Positions 49,359-62,425 of a stretch of DNA of 64,000 nucleotides are shown here, one piece after another. Every line of letters starts with the position of its first letter. The first letter of the stretch is position 1. A program made the translations under genes and the position numbers. Origin of the DNA: Hydractinia symbiolongicarpus (lineage: Eukaryota > Cnidaria > Hydrozoa > Anthoathecata > Hydractiniidae); NCBI RefSeq assembly GCF_029227915.1, contig NC_079875.1, positions 31,317,501 through 31,381,500 of the forward strand, in the 5' to 3' direction. The notes under the pieces were generated by a model. That model searched no databases and was not told where the DNA came from. It worked only from the letters and a program-made list of their open reading frames with translations.

Positions 49359-52300
49359 GAAACTGAGATGTTGTTGAAGGTACAATTATCTTGTATCAAT
49401 AGGAAAAATCGCAAATATATCAGACATTTGTCTCTTTTAAATGAATCGTTTATCAATTTTACGACTAAAATATATGGAACCTGAGACGAGGTTGTCGACC
49501 CTAAATAACAATTATCTTGTATCAACACGAAGAATCGCAAATATATGAGCCATTTGTCTCTTCTAAATGCCTTGTTTATCAATTTTAAGGCTAAAATATA
49601 TAGAACCTGAGACGAGGTTGTTGACTCTAAATGACAATTATCTTGTATCAATACGAAAAATCGCAAATACATGTCACTTTGAAATGCCTCCTTAAGCAAT
49701 TTTACAACTAAAATATATAGAACCTGAGACGAGGTTGTCGACCCTAAATGACAATTATCTTGTATTAACACGAAAACTCGCAAATATATGAGACATTTGT
49801 TTCTTTTAAATGCCTCGTTTATCAATTTTACAACTAAAATATATAGAAACTGAGACGAGCTTGTCGTCCCTAAGATACAATTATCTTGTATCAATACGAA
49901 GAATCGCAAATACATGACACTCGTCACTTTTAAATGCCTCGTTTATCAATTTTACAACTAAAATATATAGAAACTGAGACGTTGTTGACCCTAAGGTACA
50001 ATTATCTTGTATCAATACGAAAAATCGCAAATACATGGCACTGGTCACTGTGAAATGCCTCGTTTATCAATTTTACGGCTAAAATGCATAGAAACTGGGA
50101 CGAGGTTGTCGACCATAAATGACAATTATCTTGTATCAATACGAAAAATCGCAAATATATCAAGCATTTGTCTCTTTTAAATGCCTCGTTTATCAATTTT
50201 ACGACTAAAATATATGGAACCTGCGACGAGATTGTTGACCCTAAATGACAATTATCTTGTATCAATACGAAAAATCGCAAATACATGCCACTTTGAAATG
50301 CCTCGTTTAGCAATTTTACGACTAAAATATATAGAACCTGAGACGAGGTTGTCGACCCTAATTGACAATTATCTTGTATCAATACGAAAAATCGCAAATA
50401 TATCAGACATTTGTCTCTTTTAAATGCCTTGTTTATCAATTTTAAGGCTAAAATATATAGAACCTGAGACGAGATTGTTGACCCTAAATGACAATTATCT
50501 TGTATCAATACGAAAAATCGCAAATACATGTCACTTTGAAATGCCTCGTTTATCAATTTTACAACTAAAATATATAGAAACTTACACGTTGTTGACCCTA
50601 TGGTACAATTATCTTGTATCAATACGAAAAATCGCAAATACATGACACTCGTCACTTTGAAATGCCTCGTATATCAATTTTACAACTAAATTATATGGAA
50701 CCTGAGACGATATTGTCGTCCCTAAATGACAATTATCTTGTATCAATACGAAAAATCGCAAATATATCAAACATTTGTCTCTTTTAAATGCCTCGTTTAT
50801 CAATTTTACGACTAAAATATATGGAACCTGCGACGAGATTGTTGACCCTAAATGACAATTATCTTGTATCAATACGAAAAATCGCAAATACATGCCACTT
50901 TGAAATGCCTCGTTTAGCAATTTTACGACTAAAATATATAGAACCTGAGACGAGGTTGTCGACCCTAATTGACAATTATCTTGTATCAACACGAAGAATC
51001 GGAAATATTTGAGACATTGATCTCTTTTAAATGCCTTGTTTATCAATTTTAAGGCTAAAATATATAGAACCTGAGACGAGGTTGTTGACCCTAAATGACA
51101 ATTATCTTGTATCAATACGAAAAATCGCAAATACATGTCACTTTGAAACGCCTCGTTAAGCAATTTTACGACTAAAATATATAGAACCTGAGACGAGGTT
51201 GTCGACCCTAAGTGACAATTATTCTGTATCAATACGAAAAATCGCAAATACATGGCACTGGTCACTTTGAAATGCCTCGTTTATTAATTTTACGGCTAAA
51301 ATACATAGAAACTGGGACGAGGTTGTCGACCCTAAATGACAATTATCTTGTATCAATACGAAAAATAGCAAATACATGCCATCGTCACTTTCAAATGCCT
51401 CGTTTATCAATTTTACAATTAAATATATAGAAACTGAGACGAGGTTGTCGACCGTAAATGACAATTATCTTGTATCAACACGAAGAATCGGAAATATATG
51501 AGACATTGGTCTCTTTTAAATGCCTTGTTTATCAATTTTAGGGCTAAAATATATAGAACCTGAGATGAGGTTGTTGACCCTAAATGACAATTATCTTGTA
51601 TCAATACGAAAAATCGCAAATACATGTCAATTTGAAATGCCTCGTTTATCAATTTTACAACTAAAATATATAGAACCTGAGACAAGGTTGTCGACCCTAA
51701 ATGACAATTATCCTGTATCAATGCGAAAAATCGCAAATACATGGCACTGGTCACTGTGAAATGCCTCGTTTATCAATTTTACGGCTAAAATGCATAGAAA
51801 CTGGGACGAGGTTGTCGACCCTAAATGACAATTATCTTGTATCAATACGAAAAATAGCAAATACATGAGCCATTTGTCTCTTTTAAATGCCTTGTTTATC
51901 AATTTTAACGGTAAAATATATAGAACCTGAGACGAGTTTGTTGACTCTAAATGACAATTATCTTGTATCAATACGAAAAATCGCAAATACATGTCACTTT
52001 GAAATGCCTCGTTTATCAATTTTACAACTAAAATATTTAGAAACTGAGACGAGGTTGTCGACCCTAAATGACAATTATCTTGTATCAACACGAAGAATCG
52101 CAAATACATGAGACATTTGTTTCTTTTAAATGCCTCGTTTTTCAATTTTACGGCTAAAATATATAGAACCTGAGACGAGGTTGTTGACCCTAAATGACAA
52201 TTATCTTGTATCAATACGAAGAATCGGAAATATATGAGACATTGGTCTCTTTTAAATGCCTTGTTTATCAATTTTAAGGTTAAAATATATAGAACCTGAG

Positions 52301-55300
52301 ACGAGATTGTTGACTCTAAATGACAATTATCTTGTATCAATACGAAAAATCGCAAATACATGTCACTTTGAAATGCCTCGTTTATCAATTTTACAACTAA
52401 AATATATAGAAACTGAGACGTTGTTGACCCTAAGGTACAATTATCTTGTATCAATACGAAAAATCGCAAATACATGACACTCGTCACTTTGAAATGCCTC
52501 GTATATCAATTTTACAACTAAATTATATGGAACCTGAGACGAGATTGTCGTCCCTAAATGACAATTATCTTGTATCAATACGAAAAATCGCAAATATATC
52601 AAACATTTGTCTCTTTTAAATGCCTCGTTTATCAATTTTACGACTAAAATATATGGAACCTGCTACGAGATTGTTGACCCTAAATGACAATTATCTTGTA
52701 TCAATACGAAAAATCGCAAATACATGCCACTTTGAAATGCCTCGTTTAGCAATTTTACGACTAAAATATATAGAACCTGAGACGAGGTTGTCGACCCTAA
52801 TTGACAATTATCTTGTATCAACACGAAGAATCGGAAATATTTGAGACATTGATCTCTTTTAAATGCCTTGTTTATCAATTTTAAGGCTAAAATATATAGA
52901 ACCTGAGACGAGGTTGTTGACCCTAAATGACAATTATCTTGTATCAATACGAAAAATCGCAAATACATGTCACTTTGAAACGCCTCGTTAAGCAATTTTA
53001 CGACTAAAATATATAGAACCTGAGACGAGGTTGTCGACCCTAAGTGACAATTATTCTGTATCAATACGAAAAATCGCAAATACATGGCACTGGTCACTTT
53101 GAAATGCCTCGTTTATTAATTTTACGGCTAAAATACATAGAAACTGGGACGAGGTTGTCGACCCTAAATGACAATTATCTTGTATCAATACGAAAAATAG
53201 CAAATACATGCCATCGTCACTTTCAAATGCCTCGTTTATCAATTTTACAATTAAATATATAGAAACTGAGACGAGGTTGTCGACCGTAAATGACAATTAT
53301 CTTGTATCAATACGAAAAATCGCAAATATATCAAACATTTGTCTCTTTTAAATGCCTCGTTTATCAATTTTACGACTAAAATATATGGAACCTGCGACGA
53401 GATTGTTGACCCTAAATGACAATTATCTTGTATCAATACGAAAAATCGCAAATACATGCCACTTTGAAATGCCTCGTTAAGCAATTTTACGACTAAAATA
53501 TATAGAACCTGAGACGAGGTTGTCTACCCTAATTGACAATTATCTTGTATCAACACGAAGAATCGGAAATATTTGAGACATTGATCTCTTTTAAATGCCT
53601 TGTTTATCAATTTTAAGGCTAAAATATATAGAACCTGAGACGAGGTTGTTGACCCTAAATGACAATTATCTTGTATCAATACGAAAAATCGCAAATACAT
53701 GTCACTTTGAAACGCCTCGTTAAGCAATTTTACGACTAAAATATATAGAACCTGAGACGAGGTTGTCGACCCTAAGTGACAATTATTCTGTATCAATACG
53801 AAAAATCGCAAATACATGGCACTGGTCACTTTGAAATGCCTCGTTTATTAATTTTACGCCTAAAATACATAGAAACTGGGACGAGGTTGTCGACCCTAAA
53901 TGACAATTATCTTGTATCAATACGAAAAACAGCAAATACATGCCATCGTCACTTTCAAATGCCTCGTTTATCAATTTTACAATTAAATATATAGAAACTG
54001 AGACGAGGTTGTCGACCGTAAATGACAATTATCTTGTATCAACACGAAGAATCGGAAATATATGAGACATTGGTCTCTTTTAAATGCCTTGTTTATCAAT
54101 TTTAGGGCTAAAATATATAGAACCTGAGACGAGGTTGTTGACCCTAAATGACAATTATCTTGTATCAATACGAAAAATCGCAAATACATGTCAATTTGAA
54201 ATGCCTCGTTTATCAATTTTACAACTAAAATATATAGAACCTGAGACAAGGTTGTCGACCCTAAATGACAATTATCCTGTATCAATGCGAAAAATCGCAA
54301 ATACATGGCACTGGTCACTGTGAAATGCCTCGTTTATCAATTTTACGGCTAAAATGCATAGAAACTGGGACGAGGTTGTCGACCCTAAATGACAATTATC
54401 TTGTATCAATACGAAAAATAGCAAATACATGAGCCATTTGTCTCTTTTAAATGCCTTGTTTATCAATTTTAACGGTAAAATATATAGAACCTGAGACGAG
54501 TTTGTTGACTCTAAATGACAATTATCTTGTATCAATACGAAAAATCGCAAATACATGTCACTTTGAAATGCCTCGTTTATCAATTTTACAACTAAAATAT
54601 TTAGAAACTGAGACGAGGTTGTCGACCCTAAATGACAATTATCTTGTATCAACACGAAGAATCGCAAATATATGAGACATTGGTCTCTTTTAAATGCCTT
54701 GTTTATCAATTTTAAGGCTAAAATATATAGAACCTGAGACGAGATTGTTGACTCTAAATGACAATTATCTTGTATCAATACGAAAAATCGCAAATACATG
54801 TCACTTTGAAATGCCTTGTTTATCAATTTTACAATTAAAATATATAGAAACTGAGACGTTGTTGACCCTAAGGTACAATTATCTTGTATCAATACGAAAA
54901 ATCGCAAATACATGACACTCGTCACTTTGAAATGCCTCGTATATCAATTTTACAACTAAATTATATGGAACCTGAGACGAGATTGTCGTCCCTAAATGAC
55001 AATTATCTTGTATCAATACGAAAAATCGCAAATATATCAAACATTTGTCTCTTTTAAATGCCTCGTTTATCAATTTTACGACTAAAATATATGGAACCTG
55101 CGACGAGATTGTTGACCCTAAATGACAATTATCTTGTATCAATACGAAAAATCGCAAATACATGCCACTTTGAAATGCCTCGTTTAGCAATTTTACGACT
55201 AAAATATATAGAACCTGAGACGAGGTTGTCGACCCTAATTGACAATTATCTTGTATCAACACGAAGAATCGGAAATATTTGAGACATTGATCTCTTTTAA

Positions 55301-57018
55301 ATGCCTTGTTTATCAATTTTAAGGCTAAAATATATAGAACCTGAGACGAGGTTGTTGACCCTAAATGACAATTATCTTGTATCAATACGAAAAATCGCAA
55401 ATACATGTCACTTTGAAACGCCTCGTTAAGCAATTTTACGACTAAAATATATAGAACCTGAGACGAGGTTGTCGACCCTAAGTGACAATTATTCTGTATC
55501 AATACGAAAAATCGCAAATACATGGCACTGGTCACTTTGAAATGCCTCGTTTATTAATTTTACGGCTAAAATACATAGAAACTGGTACGAGGTTGTCGAC
55601 CCTAAATGACAATTATCTTGTATCAATACGAAAAATAGCAAATACATGCCATCGTCACTTTCAAATGCCTCGTTTATCAATTTTACAATTAAATATATAG
55701 AAACTGAGACGAGGTTGTCGACCGTAAATGACAATTATCTTGTATCAATACGAAAAATCGCAAATATATCAAACATTTGTCTCTTTTAAATGCCTCGTTT
55801 ATCAATTTTACGACTAAAATATATGGAACCTGCGACGAGATTGTTGACCCTAAATGACAATTATCTTGTATCAACACGAAGAATCGGAAATATTTGAGAC
55901 ATTGATCTCTTTTAAATGCCTTGTTTATCAATTTTAAGGCTAAAGTATATAGAACCTGAGACGAGGTTGTTGACCCTAAATGACAATTATCTTGTATCAA
56001 TACGAAAAATCGCAAATACATGTCACTTTGAAACGCCTCGTTAAGCAATTTTACGACTAAAATATATAGAACCTGAGACGAGGTTGTCGACCCTAAGTGA
56101 CAATTATTCTGTATCAATACAAAAAATCGCAAATACATGGCAATGGTCACTTTGAAATGCCTCGTTTATTAATTTTACGGCTAAAATACATAGAAACTGG
56201 GACGAGGTTGTCGACCCTAAATGACAATTATCTTGTATCAATACGAAAAATAGCAAATACATGCCATCGTCACTTTCAAATGCCTCGTTTATCAATTTTA
56301 CAATTAAATATATAGAAACTGAGACGAGGTTGTCGACCGTAAATGACAATTATCTTGTATCAACACGAAGAATCGGAAATATATGAGACATTGGTCTCTT
56401 TTAAATGCCTTGTTTATCAATTTTACAACTAAAATATATAGAACCTGAGACGAGGTTGTCGACCCTAAATGACAATTATCTTGTATCAACACGAAGATTC
56501 GCAAATATATGAGACATTTGTTTCTTTTAAATGCCTCGTTTATCAATTTTACGACTAAAATATATAGAACCTGAGACGAGGTTGTCGACCTTAAATGACA
56601 ATTATCTTGTATCAATACGAAAAATAGCAAATACATACCATCGTCACTTTGAAATGCCTCGTTTATCAATTTTACAACTAAAATATATAGAAACTGAGAC
56701 GTTGTTGACCCTAAGGTATAATTATCTTGTATCAATACGAAAAATCGCAAATACATGATACTCGTCATTTTTAAATGCCTCGTTTATCAATTTTACGACT
56801 AAAATATATGGAACCTGAGACGAGATTATCGTCCCTAAATGACAATTATCTTGTATCAACACGAAGAATCGTATGTACATGAGACATTTGTCTCTTTTAA
56901 ATGCCTTGATTATCAATTTTAAGGCTAAATATATATAGAACCTGAGACGAGGTTGTTGACTCTAAATGACAATTATCTTGTATCAATACGAGAAATCGCA
57001 AATACATGTCCTCGTCGA
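49359..57018 (-). repeat. Satellite array 4 (about 62 units, opposite orientation)
   Basis: Same satellite as arrays 1-3 but reversed (ATGCCTCGTTTATCAATTTT, then GTCGACCCTAAATGACAATT). Blocks of many units recur almost unchanged. For example, segments around 51212, 53044, 53776, 55482 and 56097 are near copies (offsets 1832, 732, 1706, 615), which points to recent unequal exchange. Its frames on both strands, up to 259 codons, are products of the repeat. Confidence 0.94.
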
Positions 57019-57762
57019 TGTTAAGGAAATTTCATTTCCCTGGAATTAAATTAACTCGCGCGCCGCGTAGCTGCGAGTTTTTACTCGCCTTATCTGGTCT
57101 GGATTTTTGCGTGCCTAACGTGGCGTTTTGCCGTAAATGGCAGCTGGTAGCATGCTCCTTTTTAACGCAAGCAAGTCAACGAAATGGGATGGATGGAGAT
57201 GGTCGAATAATATTACCAAGTACGAAGTAAGTAAATATTTATTTATTTGAAACTCTCTACTCATAATTATATGTGTAAAAAATACTAGGAAATACAACTT
57301 GGAACTAGCTAGGTGTAAGTAACTGGTAAAGACTTTTCAAGTAGCTTTTAGGCGATCCCCACATTTTGTCTTCTGGATGCTTTCTTTTCTTAATAAATAA
57401 AGATTGTTTTTCACCACAAAAATAAAATATAAAGCTATAGCTATGTGCTGCGAAATATAATAGAACATGTGTAGCTATAACCTATGGCTAGCTAGGCTAG
57501 AAATTAACTTTAAAGAATATGTTATATCTAGCTATAGCTAGCTAGCTATATTTATATATATTGATGATCTTTTTACTTTTATAAACACTGCCCTATAAAT
57601 ACTAATGGGCTATTGAAAAAGAATTCTCATTTGCTTTAATGGGTGAGGTATAAATTTTCTCCGACGAAAAATTTATCAGTATATAGCTAGCTATATTATT
57701 TACTCAGTGGCTATTCATACGTTGTACGTGACCGTACTTTAATTTTTTTTTCTTTTCGTACG
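57019..57762. other. Unassigned segment between array 4 and the LINE
   Basis: The first ~200 bp are GC-richer than the surroundings. They hold an open frame (57006-57230) ending near a donor-like GAAGTAAGTA. No family is recognised. The remainder is AT-rich with GCTA-type runs near 57540. Confidence 0.35.
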
Positions 57763-57800
57763 TGAGTAAGTAAGTAAGTAAGTAAAGTAAGTAAACATTT
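57763..57800 (-). repeat. (GTAA)n microsatellite, LINE 3' terminus
   Basis: A run of GTAAGTAAGTAAGTAA lies directly at the 3' end of the LINE. A short microsatellite tail in place of poly(A) is usual for CR1/L2-type elements. Confidence 0.75.
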
Positions 57801-58058
57801 ATTTACCTAAGAAATGACAATTTACATTACTAAAAGAATAAATTAGCAATTAGGAAGGAGACTTTCCCGATAGCCAAGGCTAAACAAAGGAGAAAGCCAC
57901 CAAGAAAAATGTGAAATATTTTCATATGTCAGTAAATACTGTAAGTTTACAAAGATTAAAATGAAAAAGCATTATTGATTATAATTAGTATAAATGAAAA
58001 TTCAGTACCATATAGTCAAATAGAAAAAAGTAATGAGACAAAATAATGAAGAGGAAAG

Positions 58059-61000
58059 CTAGTTGATGTATTGACTCATGTAGAAACTTGTAGCTAGGGA
58101 TTTGATTGTGCTTAATTTACAGTTTGTGAGGTTAGTATCAGGATAATTTCTTTGCAGATTGTTCCACTGTAATGTGGAGATTCTAGAGAATGAAAAAGAT
58201 CCAAACGTCGATGTGTTAACTGTTGGTTCAATAAGCAAACCAATTGTGTTACATCTAGTTTCATGAGAGTGTGAGATTCGATCAAATTTGAGTGAGGTAA
58301 GTGTGTCAGATGGGAGGTTAGAGTTTAGGAATTTGTGGATAAATTGAATGTTAAGGACTTTAACTAGGTCGAAAAATTTAAGAATTCCAAGTTCTGCAAA
58401 TATAGGTAAAGATGGGGATCTTGGTTCACTGAAGGTGATCAGCCTAAGGGCAGCCTTTTGGAGGGTAAGTATTCTGTGGGCTACTGTGGTGTCTCGAGTG
58501 CCCTATACTTGGCAAGCATAGCTTAAGTGAGAACTAAAGATAGCATGGTAAATGTTTAGCAGGGATTTTAGGGGAACATAGTGACGAATTTTAGATAACA
58601 TCCCATTGGCTCTTTGAAGTTTAGTAGCTACAGATGAGACATGATACTTCCAGGAAAGATGTTCATCAACATGAACACCCAGGTATTTCACACTTTTGCT
58701 AGGATAAATGCGCTTACCGCATAGAATCAAAAAAGGTAAAAATTCAAGCCTACGAGATTGGGATCTAAATACAAGAAACTCTGTTTTGCTGGAGTTCAGT
58801 GATATTTTGTTGGCATTAAGCCAACACACAAGGCGTTTAAGATCAGCATTCATCCCTCTACAAAGGGATTCTAGTGATTTTGAGAATTTCAGCAGATGAG
58901 TGTCGTCAGCAAAATGATAGGTCTCTGACGATTTGATACAATTATGCAGATCATTAATATACAACAAGAACAGCAGCGGACCAAGAACAGAGCCTTGAGG
59001 CACACCATGTAGAATGGCTTTAAGGTGAGATTTGAATTCACCGATTGAGACATACTGGAGACGACCAGTTAAATAAGACCTGAACCAATCATTTGCTTTT
59101 CCCCGAATACCATAGTGATTTAGCTTGGATAGAAGGATTTTGTGGCCAACAGTATCAAAAGCTTTTTGTAAGTCGACAAACACTCCACAGGCAAGCTCAC
59201 CTTTGTCAAGGCAATGTCTAATGCGTTCAACTATAGTAAGCACAGCCTGTGATGTTGAATGCTGTTTTCTGAATCCAAACTGTTTGGGATATAGGATATC
59301 ATGGTTGTTGAGAAAGCCTATGATTCTGTTGTACATAACCTTTTCATAGATTTTATCAATGTTTGACAATAATGAGATTGGTCTGTAATTTGACACATCT
59401 ATAGAAGAACCTTTGTTTTTGTAAACAGGCACCACTCTGGATATTTTTAAAGATCTAGGAAAGATACCAGATTCAAACGAAAGATTGATCAAAATTGATA
59501 TAGGTTTGGAAATATCATTTTCCAACAATTTTAGAATTTTGATTGGAATACTGTTTGGTCCAGAAGATTTTCCTGGAGAGATGTTGCCAATAATCCCGAT
59601 GATTTCTTCTTGGGTAACAGGTGATAAGAAAATTGAGTCTGGGTTGGGGTTTTTGAGGTAGTCAGAGTACCTCTTGGATGTAGGTGGAATTGTCTCAAGT
59701 TTACCGTCAACCTGAATGGAGGTAGGAATATTAGATTTCGACGGTTTCGTAGAAATAATGCTACGAACACCCTCCCAAATTTTGTGCATGTTATTTGAAA
59801 AAAGGTTAAAGTAATTGGTATAATGGTTTGTTTTACTTTGTCTGCATAAGCTGACAATCATGTTTCGGTAGCGTTTGAAAAGTTGTCGGAACTCTGATTT
59901 AGAATCTGGATCTTTGGCTTTAGTGAATTTCCGAAAATAAAAATCACGTTTAGACATGGATTTTATGATGGCAGAAGTAATCCATGGTTTTTGTTGGGTT
60001 TTGATTTGCCTTTTGGTGAGCCTGCCTGTGGGAACGTGTCTGTCAACAAGCTTTTGAGTTTTAGAATTAAAAATGTCAAAACAGCTGTTTGGGTCAATTG
60101 GTCCAGGACTATTAAAATTACACCCCAGTCAATATCCAGGTAATCTAAAATGAAATTATGTTCGTCAAATTTGGACCAGTTTTGGTATTGAATATTTTTT
60201 TCTGAGTTGTTAGTCAATTGGTCAGGTAATATAAAGAATTGATGCAGGTGATCAGAGATCATGTGAATAAGGTTACCAGAGATTGATGGTTGACCAGTGA
60301 CAGAGAAAAAAATATTATCAATTAACTAGTCGATAAAGCCCGTGGAAAAATCCACTAAAGCAGGATAAAAATTTTGATGTTAATGAGATATAAGAATTTA
60401 AAGATTTTGCTGACGTCAGCAATGGCCCCGTCAAAACCGATAAATGTTTTTTAGAAATTTGTTTACCTGTTGCCTCTATCGTATAGATCTTGAAACGCTG
60501 ATCAAGAAAATGTATAGGATTATGTACTTTTGACAAACGGTTGCAGAGATATTAGGGTTTAAAGGTTTTTTGATGACGTCATCAACCCACTCATTCCGAA
60601 ACGGATTTGGGGACCCAGGTTTGGGAAACTTACCCAAATTGGTCCTAGGTGGTCCCTAGTTACCCACGCAGGAGATGACGTCAGTTATTTCCACCCGTTT
60701 CCAAGTTATTAAGCCTTAAATTTAAAAGTACAATGCAATGGCTTCACTAATCTTAATATACTTTCCTTTGACGTCAATATTGCTTTAACGTCAAAGTTTG
60801 CTAATTTACAGAACAAATTTATAGGCGATGTTTTATAGACTTTATCAAAGAAATTTCATCCACTTTGCAAAAGTCACAGACAGAAGCTCCGTATTATTAT
60901 AAGAGATGTCTTGGAAGTCGCTGCTATTCTTGTTGGTAATAAGATCTGTTGAAGTATAAGGTGGGAGCCGAGTATATCAATGAAGGTAGAGAGTTCTGCA

Positions 61001-61395
61001 TCTTCATTGAGTTTTAACAAATTTTTATTGAAATCCCCCAGTAGAAGGATTTGTTTCTTTTCAATGCTGACTTTATTGAGCAAGGGTTATAAGAAATCAC
61101 GATTAAAGGAATTTGTTGACATACAAGGATGTCGATAAATGCTACCGACAATTAAGTTGGTTGTGTTAGGCAAGATCATCTCTGCAAAACGTGATTCCAA
61201 GTATTTAGATTGGTACATAATGTCATCCAAGTCTGTACGAGGAATGAAATTATACTCGTCAGAAATATACAACAAGCTCCCTCCTGCTGATGGTGGTGAG
61301 CCTTTGATAAAGCGGGTTTCAGTAATACCAATAAAAGAGAACTCATGTCTCAAAAGGGCCAAAAGGGTGTTAAATTCATCAAAGTGTTTAGCCAT
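58059..61395 (-). pseudogene. LINE ORF2: APE endonuclease and reverse transcriptase
   Basis: The endonuclease part (61395-60893) shows FIGITETR, IVGSIYRHP and LLLGDFN, with a stop near 61086. It continues after the insertion with MISDHLHQFF (SDH motif) at about 60230-60260. A frameshift follows near 60120. The reverse transcriptase frame (59957-58503, 484 codons) has SNYRPISLLS, VDLQKAFDTV (residues 261-270), HGVPQGSVLGPLLF and the catalytic YHFADDTHLL (FADD at 349-352). The stop at 58503 replaces a tryptophan codon (ACQVWG expected). In the same frame coding-like sequence continues (VAHRILTLQKAALRLITF...) to TAG at 58059-58061. The enzyme would nick DNA and copy the element's RNA there. This copy is dead but not very old. 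Confidence 0.9.
60326..60892 (-). mobile_element. 567-bp insertion splitting the LINE endonuclease
   Basis: It begins ACGGAGCTTCTGTCTGTGAC on the minus strand and ends with a hairpin-like CCACGGG region and CGACTAG. These are the same ends as the 125-bp element at 38693. The flanks TTATAATAAT and TTAATTGATAAT resemble a degraded ~12-bp target duplication. Removing it brings the two endonuclease parts (TSLI and DNIFFS) together. The interior has TGATGACGTCATCA and TGACGTCA words but no gene. Confidence 0.75.
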
Positions 61396-61545
61396 TGAGA
61401 AAAGCTGAGAGCGACCTTGGATTTAGATTAAGATTGTTAAAGTCCTCACATTCATAGTATTTACAACTAGTTGTATGAAAATTGATACTGTCAGCATCGT
61501 TGTCCATGCTATGAACAATACTATTAAGATCAGAAAGAAGGGATC

Positions 61546-62425
61546 TCACATTTTCATTAATACGGGATGTAGAATTTGGGGTTGGTTTTGGTTTACAATT
61601 TGACTTGTGAGATAAGGCATCAAATTCTGATACTGAAAGTCTAGAGCAGTTTTGAAAATGTATCCAGGAATTACAGATATCACATCTGTGTTTCCGTAGT
61701 TGAGCAATTCATTTTGGTAGAACCCAGGAAACCATTCAACTATTTGATCCACATGTGTAATTTTTTTGTGTTTTTCATCAGTTTTATCAAATTTTATAAA
61801 AAAAGCTTCATTTTGATATTTGTAACTGTAGATGAGTTTGTTTCTTTTCAGTTGTCTGCATTCAAATCCCAGTCTTTGATAAAATCGATTTAAATTTTCG
61901 GAAATGTAGATTTTGCTGCTTGGTGGCAGCTTAATTTTCTCGAAATTTATATTTTCAGTTTTTTGTTTTCTAAGAGTTTTTGACAATTTTTGCGATTGAC
62001 GAAGCGTACAATGGTTATTTTTGTTTGATTTTTCTTCGCAGGAAGCCTATGACAAGACTCGATATCGGATTTCGTAACGTTGACCTCCATTTTGTTGAAA
62101 ATCTCTATCATTTTATCTTCCAGTTGATCATCATCTATATCATTTGTTACACCTGAAATCTCAATATTGCTACGTCTGCCGTATTAGTTTGTTGCCTCTG
62201 TAGTCAGTTGGAGATCTCTTAACTCTTTGTTTTGTTCATATACAGTATTTTCTAAAGCTTCGATTTTTTTTTTGCATTTTCTTGTTTTGTTTGATCAAAT
62301 TGCTTATAATTTTATTTTTCATTTCTTTCAAATCACAATCATTTTTTTCACTTTTTGAAGTTAGGTTATCAATTCGTGATTCAATATGATCAAAACCTTC
62401 TTTCAATTATTTTTCAAGTCGAGCT
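61546..62425 (-). pseudogene. LINE ORF1 (nucleic-acid-binding protein)
   Basis: Pieces in successive frames give a coiled-coil-like start (HIESRIDNLTSKSEKN), then an RRM-like part (RRSNIEISGVTNDIDDDQLE, KITIVRFVNRKNCQKLL). The C-terminal domain follows (SSKIYISENLNRFYQRLGFE), ending at 61546. This is the layout of L1-type ORF1 proteins, which bind the element's RNA. A frameshift in the poly-A-rich stretch near 62270 breaks it, and at least one more shift follows. The C-terminal piece (61986-61546) is continuous. Confidence 0.75.

Larger units (their letters stand above)
57763..62425 (-). mobile_element. Non-LTR retrotransposon (CR1/jockey-like), inactive
   Basis: Read on the minus strand, the order is ORF1, an APE-type endonuclease, reverse transcriptase, a C-terminal region and a 3' untranslated region. 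It ends in a (TTAC)n tail (plus-strand GTAAGTAAGTAAG at about 57766-57795). The 5' limit is uncertain. It is broken by a 567-bp insertion at 60326-60892, stops and frameshifts. Clade assignment is approximate. Confidence 0.85.

Noticed and set aside
49322-56916. Long minus-strand frames (up to 259 codons) with a 39-42-residue repeat such as FFVLIQDNCHLGSTTSSQ, possibly a repetitive protein
   Set aside because: They arise from the satellite. Many unit-length changes are multiples of three, but 2- and 7-bp changes also occur and move the frame. The opposite strand is equally open, and no start, splice or domain context exists.
57006-57230. Gene beginning at 57006
   Set aside because: The frame starts inside the end of array 4, shows no domain and has only a donor-like sequence at its end. 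Kept as an unassigned GC-rich segment.
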